Shown: piece after piece, positions 18,001-26,405 of the stretch
Layout: each line of letters begins with the position of its first letter
Numbering within the stretch: the first letter of the stretch is position 1
Assembly: GCF_009801115.1 (NCBI RefSeq)
Contig: NZ_VTOL01000020.1
Span: forward strand, 21,971 to 85,970
Direction: 5' to 3'
Length of the DNA stretch: 64,000 nucleotides
Source: Dyadobacter sp. 3J3
GTDB taxonomy: Bacteria; Bacteroidota; Bacteroidia; Cytophagales; Spirosomataceae
Notes under the pieces: generated by a model
The model's input: only the letters and a program-made list of their open reading frames with translations
Told to the model about the DNA's origin: nothing
Database searches by the model: none
Position numbers and translations under genes: made by a program

Positions 18001-20538
18001 AAGCCGGACGATCTCTACTTTTGCTTTGGCCCCGTTCTGCAAAACTCCTTTACTATTGACACCAACAATTTCAAACGGAACCGGCGCATTTACTCCGACA
18101 TATGAATCGGGCAGATGAATTCCGTAAAAAACATTTTGTGTAAAAACATCAAAATGCTGCAAACGATTAACCGGGCGGCCGTTTTCATCAAAAACTGTAA
18201 CATATATTTTCCCTTCCAAAACCCCAATATCTTTTATTCCGGCTGCCAACGGGAATTTTTCTGTTGCCTGTCCCTGCTCATTGGTAATTCCTTGTCGACG
18301 TTCTTTTTCAAAAGTTGTTTCGGCGGGAATATCAAAGGTGTATTCAGGAAAACCGGCTGCAAAAAAACTTTTTCGTTTCAGCTGGGATTCCATTTCGTAT
18401 GTCCGGTTGCTGGCCGGCGGCCCGAATAAATTAAGCGCAGTTGCGGTTAATGAAATGGTATTGCCGGAAACATATTCCTTTTGCGCACCGCTCAAATCTA
18501 CTTTGATGCGGTCTGGCATGAATTCTTCCACATTAACGGATTGGGAAGTCAGCAAAACATCATTGGCATTGTATACTTCCAAAACGTAAGTTCCGGTGAG
18601 CGCGGCCGTTTCCATCGCAACTTCCGTTTCCACGGCACCTTGTTTATTTGTGCTTTTGCGCCAGGTCCGGTATTCCCTTCCATTTGGCGTTACCAGTCTT
18701 AATTTTAAAGGAACTTCCGCCGCAACCTGCCAATTCTGATTTCTGATAACCGTGTTAAAATGAAGTGTTTCTCCAGGCCGGTACATATCACGCTGACTGT
18801 AAATAAAAGCCTGCAAACCGGAAGTATTATCGCGCTGTCCTTCCACTTCAAAACGGGAAGTTTCTACGCGGGTATCATCTAAAAGCAGATAATTAAAATC
18901 GTCTTTATTGCCCGCCGTAATCATCGCCAGTTTAAAACCAGGGGCTTTTTCGCCCAATTTTTCAATATGCGCAATACCATCACCATCCGTTGTGGCGGTA
19001 AAAATCGATTGATTATTGGTACTGATTAAGGTTATTTCAAGATTGGCCAGCGGTTCATTCGTTTTTATCGAATTGGCAAAAACCCAAAGCTCATCTTTTC
19101 CTTGTTTGGCAATCAATCCGATATCTGAAATTGATACCAATTTTGTGGCGCCCAGATAAGCTTCATCTTTTGAATTAACTGAAACAAGATAAATTCCACG
19201 ACGACCATTATCATCCGGCAGCGCAATGTTTAATGCTGAAATTCCTTTTGCTTTTGGAAGGTTTTCGGTATCAATGACTTTATTTACAACGATATCCGTG
19301 AAATTATTTTCTTCGTCATTGCCATAGTTAAACGATCCGATAGATTTCCATTCTTCACCCACATACCCATATTCTTCCCAACGGTTTGAACGTACGTAAC
19401 TAAGGATGTTATTGGCGTATAGTTTGGCAATTTTAACCTGAACTTTCGGCACATTCACAATCTGGACACCCATATTTCGCGACCCTTTTGGCGTCATGTA
19501 TAATGCCTTTTTATTGGCAAAAGATATCCCGGCGGGCATTTTACCGAAGAAAAGATCACGCGAAGTTTCGTCTTCCAAAGTTTTTCCAAGTACGCCTTTT
19601 AATGTTTTGTTGATCAAAAGCGCATAGGTATCAGTTTCATTAAAATCACCTCTCAGAATGAAACCGTTTTCTGTTAATTCACTGGTCAAAGTTGCGGTTG
19701 GATTGATTGAAAATCCGGTTTCAATACTTTCTTTGATAATTTCTTGCGTTGTAATGACACGAACAAAAGCGGCGTTATTTTCAAAACCTGTCTTGATATC
19801 AGATACTTCCAGATGTAGCGGCGAAGGCAAACTGGTTGTTCTTTCAAGCGTTTCGTTGGTAACGTATGTGGTATTTTGTGCTTTTAATCCTTTGTCCAAA
19901 GTAATCTGCAATGGCACCGGATTATTATCTGCTGCGCCGCTATTAGCTAATGCCAGTGTAATTATTTTTCCTTCCGCAGAAGGAAGGATTTTATAAGAAA
20001 CAGATTTATCCGACAGCTTTAATTTCAATCTTTCGGCAACATTTTGAGTGGTAACCGGATAATTGAAAATCAGTTTTAAACGCGCTTCCTGGCGGCTGGT
20101 TTCTTTTGAAAGTGTCCACCAGCTTTCCGTTTCAATTAATTGTAAATAAGGCGTGTGGAAATCTACCGTTTCGGTGGAAACGTCGTACTTTTTATCTGTT
20201 TTGGATTGAGATAATAATTTGTCGGTAAGTTTGGCTTTATAATTTGTCGCGGAGCCAAAACCTGCAACAGGCGAAAAAATCAGTTCATTCGGCGCGGACC
20301 ATTTAAATTTTCCACGAACGGCTGGTTCGAATTGAATGTACTGCGTTGAATCCCAATCGTTAAGCTTACTTTCTGGAACGAGATCTTTATTAAAAGTAAA
20401 AACAAGATTTTGAGACTGGCCTATCTCATCTTTGAAGTTTGTTCCGGCAATTTTTACTTCATTTAAGGAAGAACAACTATTGAAAAAATATGCAGAAAAG
20501 AGAATAAGGAGGAGTAAAAGGGAAGCGTTTTTTTTCAT
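15088..20538 (-). CDS. Bacterial alpha-2-macroglobulin, thioester-containing lipoprotein
   Basis: 1816 residues. The signal peptide ends in FFNSCSS, a lipobox, so the protein should be a lipoprotein facing the periplasm. An MG1-like start and Ig-like macroglobulin domains are followed by the MG2 part (EVEGQRDNTSGLQAFIYSQRD, MYRPGETLHF), the bait-region part, and the thioester domain with GYPYGCLEQT at about residue 1340, so the Cys-Leu-Glu-Gln thioester is intact. The C-terminal receptor-like region has PIENVVVTDLLPAGFEIENP. Known relatives trap proteases by covalent attachment after bait cleavage. They usually neighbour the penicillin-binding protein PbpC, which is absent here. The gene stands alone, between the inverted repeat and ispH. 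Confidence 0.92.
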   Translation of the reverse strand: MKKNASLLLLLILFSAYFFNSCSSLNEVKIAGTNFKDEIGQSQNLVFTFNKDLVPESKLNDWDSTQYIQFEPAVRGKFKWSAPNELIFSPVAGFGSATNYKAKLTDKLLSQSKTDKKYDVSTETVDFHTPYLQLIETESWWTLSKETSRQEARLKLIFNYPVTTQNVAERLKLKLSDKSVSYKILPSAEGKIITLALANSGAADNNPVPLQITLDKGLKAQNTTYVTNETLERTTSLPSPLHLEVSDIKTGFENNAAFVRVITTQEIIKESIETGFSINPTATLTSELTENGFILRGDFNETDTYALLINKTLKGVLGKTLEDETSRDLFFGKMPAGISFANKKALYMTPKGSRNMGVQIVNVPKVQVKIAKLYANNILSYVRSNRWEEYGYVGEEWKSIGSFNYGNDEENNFTDIVVNKVIDTENLPKAKGISALNIALPDDNGRRGIYLVSVNSKDEAYLGATKLVSISDIGLIAKQGKDELWVFANSIKTNEPLANLEITLISTNNQSIFTATTDGDGIAHIEKLGEKAPGFKLAMITAGNKDDFNYLLLDDTRVETSRFEVEGQRDNTSGLQAFIYSQRDMYRPGETLHFNTVIRNQNWQVAAEVPLKLRLVTPNGREYRTWRKSTNKQGAVETEVAMETAALTGTYVLEVYNANDVLLTSQSVNVEEFMPDRIKVDLSGAQKEYVSGNTISLTATALNLFGPPASNRTYEMESQLKRKSFFAAGFPEYTFDIPAETTFEKERRQGITNEQGQATEKFPLAAGIKDIGVLEGKIYVTVFDENGRPVNRLQHFDVFTQNVFYGIHLPDSYVGVNAPVPFEIVGVNSKGVLQNGAKAKVEIVRLEYQTVVEKKNEQLTYTSRKSEKVVYSNILNLVNGKNTFRYVPTVSGEYQVRIRRPEAEHYSVSHFYAYGSGYTQYSSFEVSNEGRVLMETDKEKYNVGETAKILFKTPFDGRLLVTVERNSVLEHHILTTEKKAAELKLSLKEEHLPNVFVTATLIRPLDNSDLPLTVANGFIPVLVEDSKRNLPVSITTVDKSRSKTKQQIKIKTQPNAEVTIAVVDEGILQIKNFKTPDIHGYFYQKRALEVTSHNLYALLFPELNISGASSFGGDGYDLEKRINPLSNGRTELVSFWSGQITANGSGEATFDINIPQFSGDLRIMAVAYKDNAFGSANKNMKVADPVVISAGLPRFLSPGDELILPVNISNTEKKAADATVTLQVSGPLNSGSVPAVQKMSIPAGKETRAIFSLKALAAIGVGKVIVKVNAFGETFTQQTEITVRPASPLLTTSSSGVIAGGQQGLINLTHNFIPSTTGSQVVLSRSPLVGGGGKALSTLLGYPYGCLEQTISKAFPQLYFADLAKAMATPVYLVKTGESDFNPVTNVQQAIRKIESQQLFNGGAVMWPGAVVEDWWTTAYAVHFLEEARRAGFEINPKTLSKAIDYLTAKTGTTATREIAIASTNNDLPKESLTKIRKTVARRETLYSLYVLALTGSPNRSAMNYYKQNPQLLTVDARYLLAGAFQLIGDTRSFNSILPKSYVYQNGSAVFDDSYSSPLRNLGLVLNTLLETDGDNLQITPLARQLSKAIQSASYINTQEASFAVLALGKVAKKTSASTVTGSALINGKKISAFDGKELKITKGIVNQKLAITTQGKGDLYWFAQSEGMSATGTFVEEDQGLSIRRQYLTRDGKTVSVLHQNDLVVVKLSLSSTNGLPIENVVVTDLLPAGFEIENPRITEPRDMPWIKNAAIPTYYDIRDDRIHFFTTADKIEKSFYYQVRIVSKGIFTTGPAAADAMYQGEYRSYSGGGKLKVE

Positions 20539-20613
20539 AAGGATGTTAACGGAATTTTCAGACCAATAGAATTTATTTGCGGCAATAACGTTTTTTTATC
20601 CAAAATCCGGATA

Positions 20614-20652
20614 TAAAAAACGGATGATTTTTTATAACTAAAAACCATCCGT
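20614..20652 (-). terminator. Terminator of ispH
   Basis: The stem ACGGATGATTTT / AAAACCATCCGT (one mismatch, about 10-bp core) lies at 20620-20652. On the minus strand it is followed by TTTTTT. It lies between the ispH stop and the start of the alpha-2-macroglobulin gene on the same strand. Confidence 0.75.
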
Positions 20653-20729
20653 CTAAATTAACTGTAATTGTGTCAAATCTTATTTTTGTCTGTCCTGATT
20701 TGTGTTAACGGTCAGAGAAATATCGTGAA

Positions 20730-21953
20730 TCAGAACGCTTTCATGACTTCTTCAATTAATTTGATATCTTTGAAAAATGATAATAAACGCACTAAAATAC
20801 CTTCTACAATGGCATCAGGGCACGAAGCTCCGCAAGTAAGCATAATGCGAACGGGCGATTTAACCGGTAAATAATTCTCCGAAACCGTTTCTTCCTTAGT
20901 ATGCAAATTAAAATGCCTGATCAGGTTATTGTCAAGAATTTTATTAACAGATTCGATAAAATAAGTTGGCAGTTTTGCTTCACAAAGTTCTACCAAATGC
21001 GAAGTATTTGAACTGTTATAGCCGCCTGCAACGATAACGAGATCTGCCGGATGCGTCAATAAGGCATAAGTCGCATCCTGATTGTCATTGGTAGCATAAC
21101 ACAGTGTGTCGCGGGTGTTGGCAAAATGCGTTTCGACTTCTTCCGGACGGAGACTGTAATGTTTTGTCATTACATTTTTCAAATAATCTGCAATGCCTTG
21201 TGTATCAGAAGCAAGCATCGTCGTTTGATTAACCACACCGATTCTCTGCAAATCTTTTTCAGGATTAAATCCTTCTGAATATTGACCTTTAAAATCTTCA
21301 AAAAATTGTTGAGCCGGAAGTTCACCCGTAATATAGGATGCCAAAAGAATGGTTTGCTTCATATCCTCCACGACAATCGTGGGCGCATTCTCCTTACTAT
21401 GTGAAAACGTTGCGCGGGTTTCTTCGTGATATGGCTTTCCATGAACAATAATTGAATAATCTTTTTGCCCGATTTGCTCTGCCCGATTCCAAACCTTTTC
21501 TACAAATGGACAAGTTGTATCGTATATGTAAGAATTAATTCCGAGCTCAGCCAGTTTCTTCTGATTTTCAATGGTTGTTCCAAAAGCAGGTACAACCACG
21601 ATATCTTCCGGTGTCAGTTCTTCCCATGGAATGAGCTGATTGCCTTTGGTATCCATGATAAATTTTACGCCGCGATCCGTCAAATCTCTGTTTACATCAG
21701 GGTTATGGATCATTTCACTCAAAAGAAAAATCCGCTTTTCGGGATTTTCGGAAATGGCTTTGTAAGCAATATCAATGGCATTTTCCACCCCATAACAAAA
21801 TCCGAAATGACGAGCGATCAGGAATTGCACCGGCCCAAAATCCAGCACAGTTGGCGTGAAATCACGTTTCAGTTTATCGTTTTTACGACGGAATTCCTTA
21901 ATCGGTGTGATAATCTGGCTCCGGTAAAAATCGGGTATATTAAACGTCTTCAT
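20730..21953 (-). CDS. ispH: 4-hydroxy-3-methylbut-2-enyl diphosphate reductase IspH
   Basis: 407 residues from the ATG at 21953 (MKTFNIPDFYRSQI). The frame stays open 37 codons upstream, but that stretch is unlike the family and is not used. Iron-sulfur ligands are visible: Cys53 in FGFCYGVENA, the cysteine in DTTCPFVEKVW and the one in MLTCGASCPD. The substrate-binding GGYNSSNTSHL is also present. It catalyses the last step of the MEP pathway, giving IPP and DMAPP from HMBPP in the cytoplasm. It is about 90 residues longer than the E. coli enzyme, mostly at the N-terminus and in inserts, as I recall for the Bacteroidota form. Confidence 0.93.
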   Translation of the reverse strand: MKTFNIPDFYRSQIITPIKEFRRKNDKLKRDFTPTVLDFGPVQFLIARHFGFCYGVENAIDIAYKAISENPEKRIFLLSEMIHNPDVNRDLTDRGVKFIMDTKGNQLIPWEELTPEDIVVVPAFGTTIENQKKLAELGINSYIYDTTCPFVEKVWNRAEQIGQKDYSIIVHGKPYHEETRATFSHSKENAPTIVVEDMKQTILLASYITGELPAQQFFEDFKGQYSEGFNPEKDLQRIGVVNQTTMLASDTQGIADYLKNVMTKHYSLRPEEVETHFANTRDTLCYATNDNQDATYALLTHPADLVIVAGGYNSSNTSHLVELCEAKLPTYFIESVNKILDNNLIRHFNLHTKEETVSENYLPVKSPVRIMLTCGASCPDAIVEGILVRLLSFFKDIKLIEEVMKAF

Positions 21954-22230
21954 GTACAGATTCAGTGGATTGTAAGTAACAAAATAGGCTATTTTTAAGC
22001 AATAGTCAAAACGGGAGCTTTTCTTTTTGATAACAAATGAGGGATTGTGTTTGTTCAGAAACAATTATTAAAGTTAAAACATGATCGTATATAGAAGATA
22101 ATTTTGATTGGGTTTGGCTAATAGCTAAACACTAATCGCTAACCGCCAACAAAATATTTTGTACCTTGATGCAACATCTTTATCATCTTCTGCCTCTTTA
22201 ATACAGAACGTTCAAATCTAAACCTTCTGC

Positions 22231-22797
22231 TTGAAAACGAAATTGTACACCGACCAGCATGTGGACCTGGTAGAACGTTGTAAACTCGGAGAGCGCAAAG
22301 CTCAGTACGAGCTATACAAATGTTACTCGAAGGCTATGTTCAACATTTGCATGCGGATAATAAATCATAACGGTGAAGCAGAAGATGTCTTGCAAGAGGC
22401 ATTCGTGGACGCATTTACGAACCTCCATCAATTTAGGCAGCAATCGACTTTTGGTGCCTGGTTCAAGCAGATTGTAGTAAATAAATCCATTAACCACCTT
22501 CGGAGCAGAAAGGTAAAATGGGTGGAAATGGATGAGTTTCAGGAAACGCTGGAAGACGGTCAGGAAATGGATGAAAGCTTCGGCTGGCATGAAAATGATA
22601 CGACTCTGGAAGTGGAAAGGATAAGAAATGCAGTTTTGAGATTGCCTGATGGGTATCGTGTAGTGGTAAGTCTTTATTTATTTGAAGGATACGACCACGA
22701 GGAAATCGGGGAAGTTTTGGGAATCAGCGAAACGACGTCGAGAACACAATATATGCGTGGAAAAAGAAAGTTGACAGAAATACTCGGAAGAGCTTAA
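22231..22797 (+). CDS. ECF-type RNA polymerase sigma factor (second unit)
   Basis: 188 residues. Region 2 (about 20-95) includes GEAEDVLQEAFVDAFTNL and FGAWFKQIVVNKSINHLR, which are textbook ECF sequences. Region 4 (about 130-180) includes LPDGYRVVVSLYLFEGYDHEEIGEVLGIS. The start is TTG at 22231, because no in-frame ATG comes earlier; a GTG ten codons later (22261) is the alternative. It is followed by a one-pass membrane protein and an exported adhesin-like protein, the usual sigma/anti-sigma/output layout. The signal it answers is not visible. Confidence 0.88.
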   Translation: MKTKLYTDQHVDLVERCKLGERKAQYELYKCYSKAMFNICMRIINHNGEAEDVLQEAFVDAFTNLHQFRQQSTFGAWFKQIVVNKSINHLRSRKVKWVEMDEFQETLEDGQEMDESFGWHENDTTLEVERIRNAVLRLPDGYRVVVSLYLFEGYDHEEIGEVLGISETTSRTQYMRGKRKLTEILGRA

Positions 22798-22910
22798 CGG
22801 AAGGTGATCGCAACGATATCGAGATAACAGGAGTACTTACAAACAGTAGATAAACTAACAAAAACAGTATCATTTGAATCGAAACTTTACACTTTATATG
22901 TTAACAATCA

Positions 22911-23501
22911 ATGAAAAAGTCTTCTGATAAAAAAGATCGTCTGGAAAGGTTTGTGCGGGATAATAGGGATGGATTCGACGTTTTCTTACCTCAGGATTCT
23001 TTGTGGGACCGAATCGAAAATAGTATTCCTTCGGTAGTCACAGAGCCGCAAAAAAAAGTAAAACGACTTCACAATCCTTATTTCGACTGGCGTATTGCTG
23101 CCGGAGTTATTCTGGCTCTTGGTGTCGGTTATCTCTTCTACCTCAACAAGGAATATGGTGTAACCCGTGATCCTGGCGTCGCACTGCAAGTGCCTGCTTA
23201 CGCCCGTGAATTCAATCAGTACAATGTAATGATTGATGAAAAACGAAACGAAATCTTCAAACTGGCAAGCAGTAATCCTGAATTATACAAAGATTTTTCT
23301 GCTGATCTCAAAAGTCTTGAAAACAGCTACCAGAATCTCAAATCTGACCTGGGCAATGCTCCTAATCAGGAAGCGTTGATTCGTGCTATGATAGAAAATC
23401 TGCAATACCAGGTGGATTTACTAAATCAGCAACTGACTATTTTACAACGTATCAAAAAGGCAACCCAAAGCCATGAAAAAAATAATTCACCTACTGTTTA
23501 A
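22911..23501 (+). CDS. One-pass membrane protein, probable anti-sigma factor
   Basis: 196 residues. About 60 charged N-terminal residues (LERFVRDNRDGFDVFLPQDSLWDRIE) precede a single membrane helix at about 62-78. A helical, coiled-coil-like C-terminal part follows (ENSYQNLKSDLGN, MIENLQYQVDLLNQQLTIL). The pattern of a short cytoplasmic end, one helix and a periplasmic coil, directly after an ECF sigma gene, is that of a Bacteroidota anti-sigma factor. There is no zinc motif. Its 3' end overlaps the next gene by 29 bases. Function is inferred from position and topology. Confidence 0.7.
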   Translation: MKKSSDKKDRLERFVRDNRDGFDVFLPQDSLWDRIENSIPSVVTEPQKKVKRLHNPYFDWRIAAGVILALGVGYLFYLNKEYGVTRDPGVALQVPAYAREFNQYNVMIDEKRNEIFKLASSNPELYKDFSADLKSLENSYQNLKSDLGNAPNQEALIRAMIENLQYQVDLLNQQLTILQRIKKATQSHEKNNSPTV

Positions 23502-24525
23502 TCTTGCTTTACTATTACCTGCATACGCTTTTGCCTTGGGTCCTGAGGTTTCTATGCTTGTTGAAAAACGAAAAAATATTGTAAAGGTTTTCGAAGTAAA
23601 CGAGCGCGATCAGCTGATGATCGATAACCAATACGGAGAGGTAAAAGTAAATCTTTGGAAAAAAAATGAGATCAAAATTGAAATCATTATTACGGCTTCC
23701 GCTCAAAGTGCTCCGAAGGCCGCAGAATATATGAATTCGGTAACGATTGGTGAAAGCAGGTCAAAAAATCTTATCGGGCTCAAAACCATAATTGATAAAA
23801 ACAGTTTTGCTAGCAATGGGTGGAATGCGCTGAGGAATAAGGCGGGTGAAAAGAATTTTATCCAGATCGATTACACGATTTATATGCCAAAGGAAAACGA
23901 GCTTGTTGTAAAAAACCAGTTCGGAGATACTAATATACCTGTATTTGAAGCACCGCTTACCATTGATTCCAGACATGGGAATTTCTATGCAAACACGCTT
24001 GATAATTTGCAAAATGTTATCAATTCGCAATTTGGGAAGGTAGAAATCGGGAAAATGGAAGGTGGGAATATGGAATTCAAATTTTCAAATCTGAAACTTG
24101 ATCAGGTCAACACGCTGATTCTTAACTTTAAAAACGGAGAGGTTTCGATCGGTGATGTCAATGATCTGACAACGAATATCAATTATTCAGAAGCCGTAAT
24201 CGGGAAACTTCGTGGAAAGGGAAAGATCAATTTAAATTATTCAGACAATTTCCGGATGGAAGAACTTCCTTCTTCTGATGAACATTTAAATATTCAGGCT
24301 CAATTTTCTACCGTGACACTTCCGGCGGAATCGAACAGCTTTAATGTAACCGTTATGAATGGAAATTTCAGCTGTCCGCCTAATGTGAATTTTTCCAAAC
24401 AACCCGCTAAACAAGAAAAAACGACCCGGAATCAATCCAAGCAATACCAGGGAAAAATAGGAACTGGCTCGGGTGCGAAAATTACCGTGATTTCCAACTA
24501 TGGTGATGTGAAACTAAAAAACTGA
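23473..24525 (+). CDS. Exported DUF4097-like (putative adhesin) beta-solenoid protein
   Basis: 350 residues with a signal peptide (about 1-21, ending AFA). The mature part is made of repeated short strands such as QLMIDNQYGEVKVNLWKKNEI, VVKNQFGDTNIPV, NVINSQFGKVEIGKM and ISNYGDVKLKN. The periodic (N/S)xxGxxxV pattern marks a DUF4097/DUF2807-type right-handed beta-helix. Family members are called putative adhesins but are mostly uncharacterised. It overlaps the end of the anti-sigma-like gene by 29 bases, so it is probably the co-regulated output or sensor of that unit. It ends 7 bases before the stop of the convergent bshC. Confidence 0.72.
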   Translation: MKKIIHLLFNLALLLPAYAFALGPEVSMLVEKRKNIVKVFEVNERDQLMIDNQYGEVKVNLWKKNEIKIEIIITASAQSAPKAAEYMNSVTIGESRSKNLIGLKTIIDKNSFASNGWNALRNKAGEKNFIQIDYTIYMPKENELVVKNQFGDTNIPVFEAPLTIDSRHGNFYANTLDNLQNVINSQFGKVEIGKMEGGNMEFKFSNLKLDQVNTLILNFKNGEVSIGDVNDLTTNINYSEAVIGKLRGKGKINLNYSDNFRMEELPSSDEHLNIQAQFSTVTLPAESNSFNVTVMNGNFSCPPNVNFSKQPAKQEKTTRNQSKQYQGKIGTGSGAKITVISNYGDVKLKN

Positions 24526-24532
24526 TTTTAAA

Positions 24533-26083
24533 TTATTCCTCTATCAAAACGTTGTAACGGAAATCCAGTGGTTTGAAAGCGACCATAAGTTTCGAGATAA
24601 ATGTTGGATCATTCAGGTAAAAATTCAAGAAATTGTCATAACGTTCCTGAGAAGATTTTCCAGGGAACAATTTGTATTTCAACGTAAGAAGCTGATCAAT
24701 TTCACTTTCGTGATTTCTCTCCTCCGCCTTCTTCAAACGTTTTTCCAGATGTTCAAAAGAATGTCTAATACGCGTTTCTTCCGCCTTTACAGCACCGATC
24801 ATGGATTTATCAATGGCGGTTGCCTTGTTTAGTATCGTTTCAAAAAGCGCGTAAAAAGATTCTTTTTCTTCATCAAGGTCCAAAATATTTGTTGAATGTG
24901 TTTCAACGAATTTCTTCCGCAGCGTTACTTCATCCAGAAATAGATCTTCATAACTGATTTGAAGTTTTTCAACTTTTTTACGTTGTTGTTCCGTAATATA
25001 CATTGCAAAATTCCGTGGTATCAACATCGGAAAAGTTACATTGTAATGATCAAAAACGCCTTTAAGCTGCATCCAGTAAGGTACTTCCGAAGGACCGCCG
25101 ATATAGGCAAGGTTTGGCAAAATAATTTCCTCATATAAAGGACGAAGCACTACATTCGGACTGAAATATTCCGGATGTTCCTCGGCAAGTTCAATGATTT
25201 CTTCTTCTGTAAATACAAGATCTGTATTTAAAACCCGGTAAAGATTATCTTCTTTGACAATGCGTTCTCTGAGGTTATCAACAAGATAAAATAAATTGAT
25301 TTCACGTGCATTCAGCGGCGTATGGTAGCCAAGCGAAGAAAGTTTTGCAGTGGTATTCGTTACAATTTCAGCAGAAGTGGAAGTTGTAAGCTCTTCTTTA
25401 ATAACAGGGAGAAAATGGCGTTTCAGGTCGGCGTTATCAGCATCCAGACAAATCAATCCGTCTTTTCCGAACAATTCGTGCATATAACATCGAACGGCAT
25501 CGGATAATGTTTCACTTTCCAGATATGCTTTTGCAAATAATAAGGGCCTGTCTGGCAGTAATTTAAGAATGCTGTGAAGTTCTTTTGGATTAAGCCGACC
25601 AACAGCGCCTTTATGCTCGCCTTCCCATTTATGCGTTTGTCCGTATAAATGAAACGATGCAATTTCCGCGAAATCGTGATCTTCGCTGGCCATCCAGTAA
25701 ACCGGCACAAAGTTATTTTCAGGATAAGTTTCCTTTAATTCCCTTGCAAGCTTAATGATGGTTACAATTTTGTAAATGATATAAAGCGGCCCGGTAAAAA
25801 TATTAAGCTGATGACCGGTGGTTACTGTAAATGTTTTTTCGTCTAAAAGAATTGAGAAATCCGGCAGATATGGTTGTCCGGCGTACTGTTCTTCCAAAAC
25901 TTTAACCAATGTCTGACGTTTTTCAAGACTAAAATCTGCTCTTTGTTTTATGATATCGGCGGCATTTTCAACAGTTGGAAAAGTGCCATAAAAGTCTTTT
26001 AACGAAGGTTTTTGATCCAGATAATCGAGAAGGAGCGTAGGGAACTGGCCCGTAGTACGCAAATCAACGGAATGAACAGTCAT
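24533..26083 (-). CDS. bshC: Bacillithiol biosynthesis cysteine-adding enzyme BshC
   Basis: 516 residues from the ATG at 26083 (MTVHSVDLRTTGQFP). A start 12 codons upstream at 26119 is open but adds a stretch unlike the family. Family motifs seen are VTTGHQLNIFTGPLYIIYK, VYWMASEDHDFAEI, GAVGR and YIGGPSEVPYW. A long coiled coil lies at about 400-470 (EKRLKKAEERNHESEIDQLLTL). BshC links cysteine to GlcN-malate, the last step of bacillithiol synthesis, in the cytoplasm. It implies that this organism uses bacillithiol as its low-molecular-weight thiol. bshA and bshB are not in the window. Confidence 0.92.
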   Translation of the reverse strand: MTVHSVDLRTTGQFPTLLLDYLDQKPSLKDFYGTFPTVENAADIIKQRADFSLEKRQTLVKVLEEQYAGQPYLPDFSILLDEKTFTVTTGHQLNIFTGPLYIIYKIVTIIKLARELKETYPENNFVPVYWMASEDHDFAEIASFHLYGQTHKWEGEHKGAVGRLNPKELHSILKLLPDRPLLFAKAYLESETLSDAVRCYMHELFGKDGLICLDADNADLKRHFLPVIKEELTTSTSAEIVTNTTAKLSSLGYHTPLNAREINLFYLVDNLRERIVKEDNLYRVLNTDLVFTEEEIIELAEEHPEYFSPNVVLRPLYEEIILPNLAYIGGPSEVPYWMQLKGVFDHYNVTFPMLIPRNFAMYITEQQRKKVEKLQISYEDLFLDEVTLRKKFVETHSTNILDLDEEKESFYALFETILNKATAIDKSMIGAVKAEETRIRHSFEHLEKRLKKAEERNHESEIDQLLTLKYKLFPGKSSQERYDNFLNFYLNDPTFISKLMVAFKPLDFRYNVLIEE

Positions 26084-26256
26084 GAAAGGTGGTTTTTCAG
26101 TCTCAATTAAAGAATGCAATGTACTCAGAGTTTAGGGTGATATGCATAATGAAAATAAACCATGCAATCCGACTGAAAGTTCATGAAAAAAACTGAGTTA
26201 AACTACTTCGTTAACACTTGTTAAGCGACAGGGCCCCATATATCGGAAAAATTGAC

Positions 26257-26291
26257 TAAAAAAGGCCGGAACTAACACAGCTCCGGCCTTT
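26257..26291 (-). terminator. Terminator of the acyl-CoA dehydrogenase gene
   Basis: A perfect 10-bp stem AAAGGCCGGA (26261-26270) with TCCGGCCTTT (26282-26291), followed on the minus strand by a T run. It lies 115 bases past the dehydrogenase stop and before bshC. Confidence 0.85.
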
Positions 26292-26405
26292 CAATTAATC
26301 GTCTTTGGTTTTTAGTTTTCCAGATTTTTATCTGGTTTTCTTCTTGAATAAGTTAGTTAGCTAGGTTAATAAAATTCTGTTTTATTTATTGGCTTAAAGG
26401 CCACA

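Noticed and set aside
20730..22064. Longer IspH starting at 22064
   Set aside because: The extra 37 residues are unlike the family; the ATG at 21953 gives the usual N-terminus.
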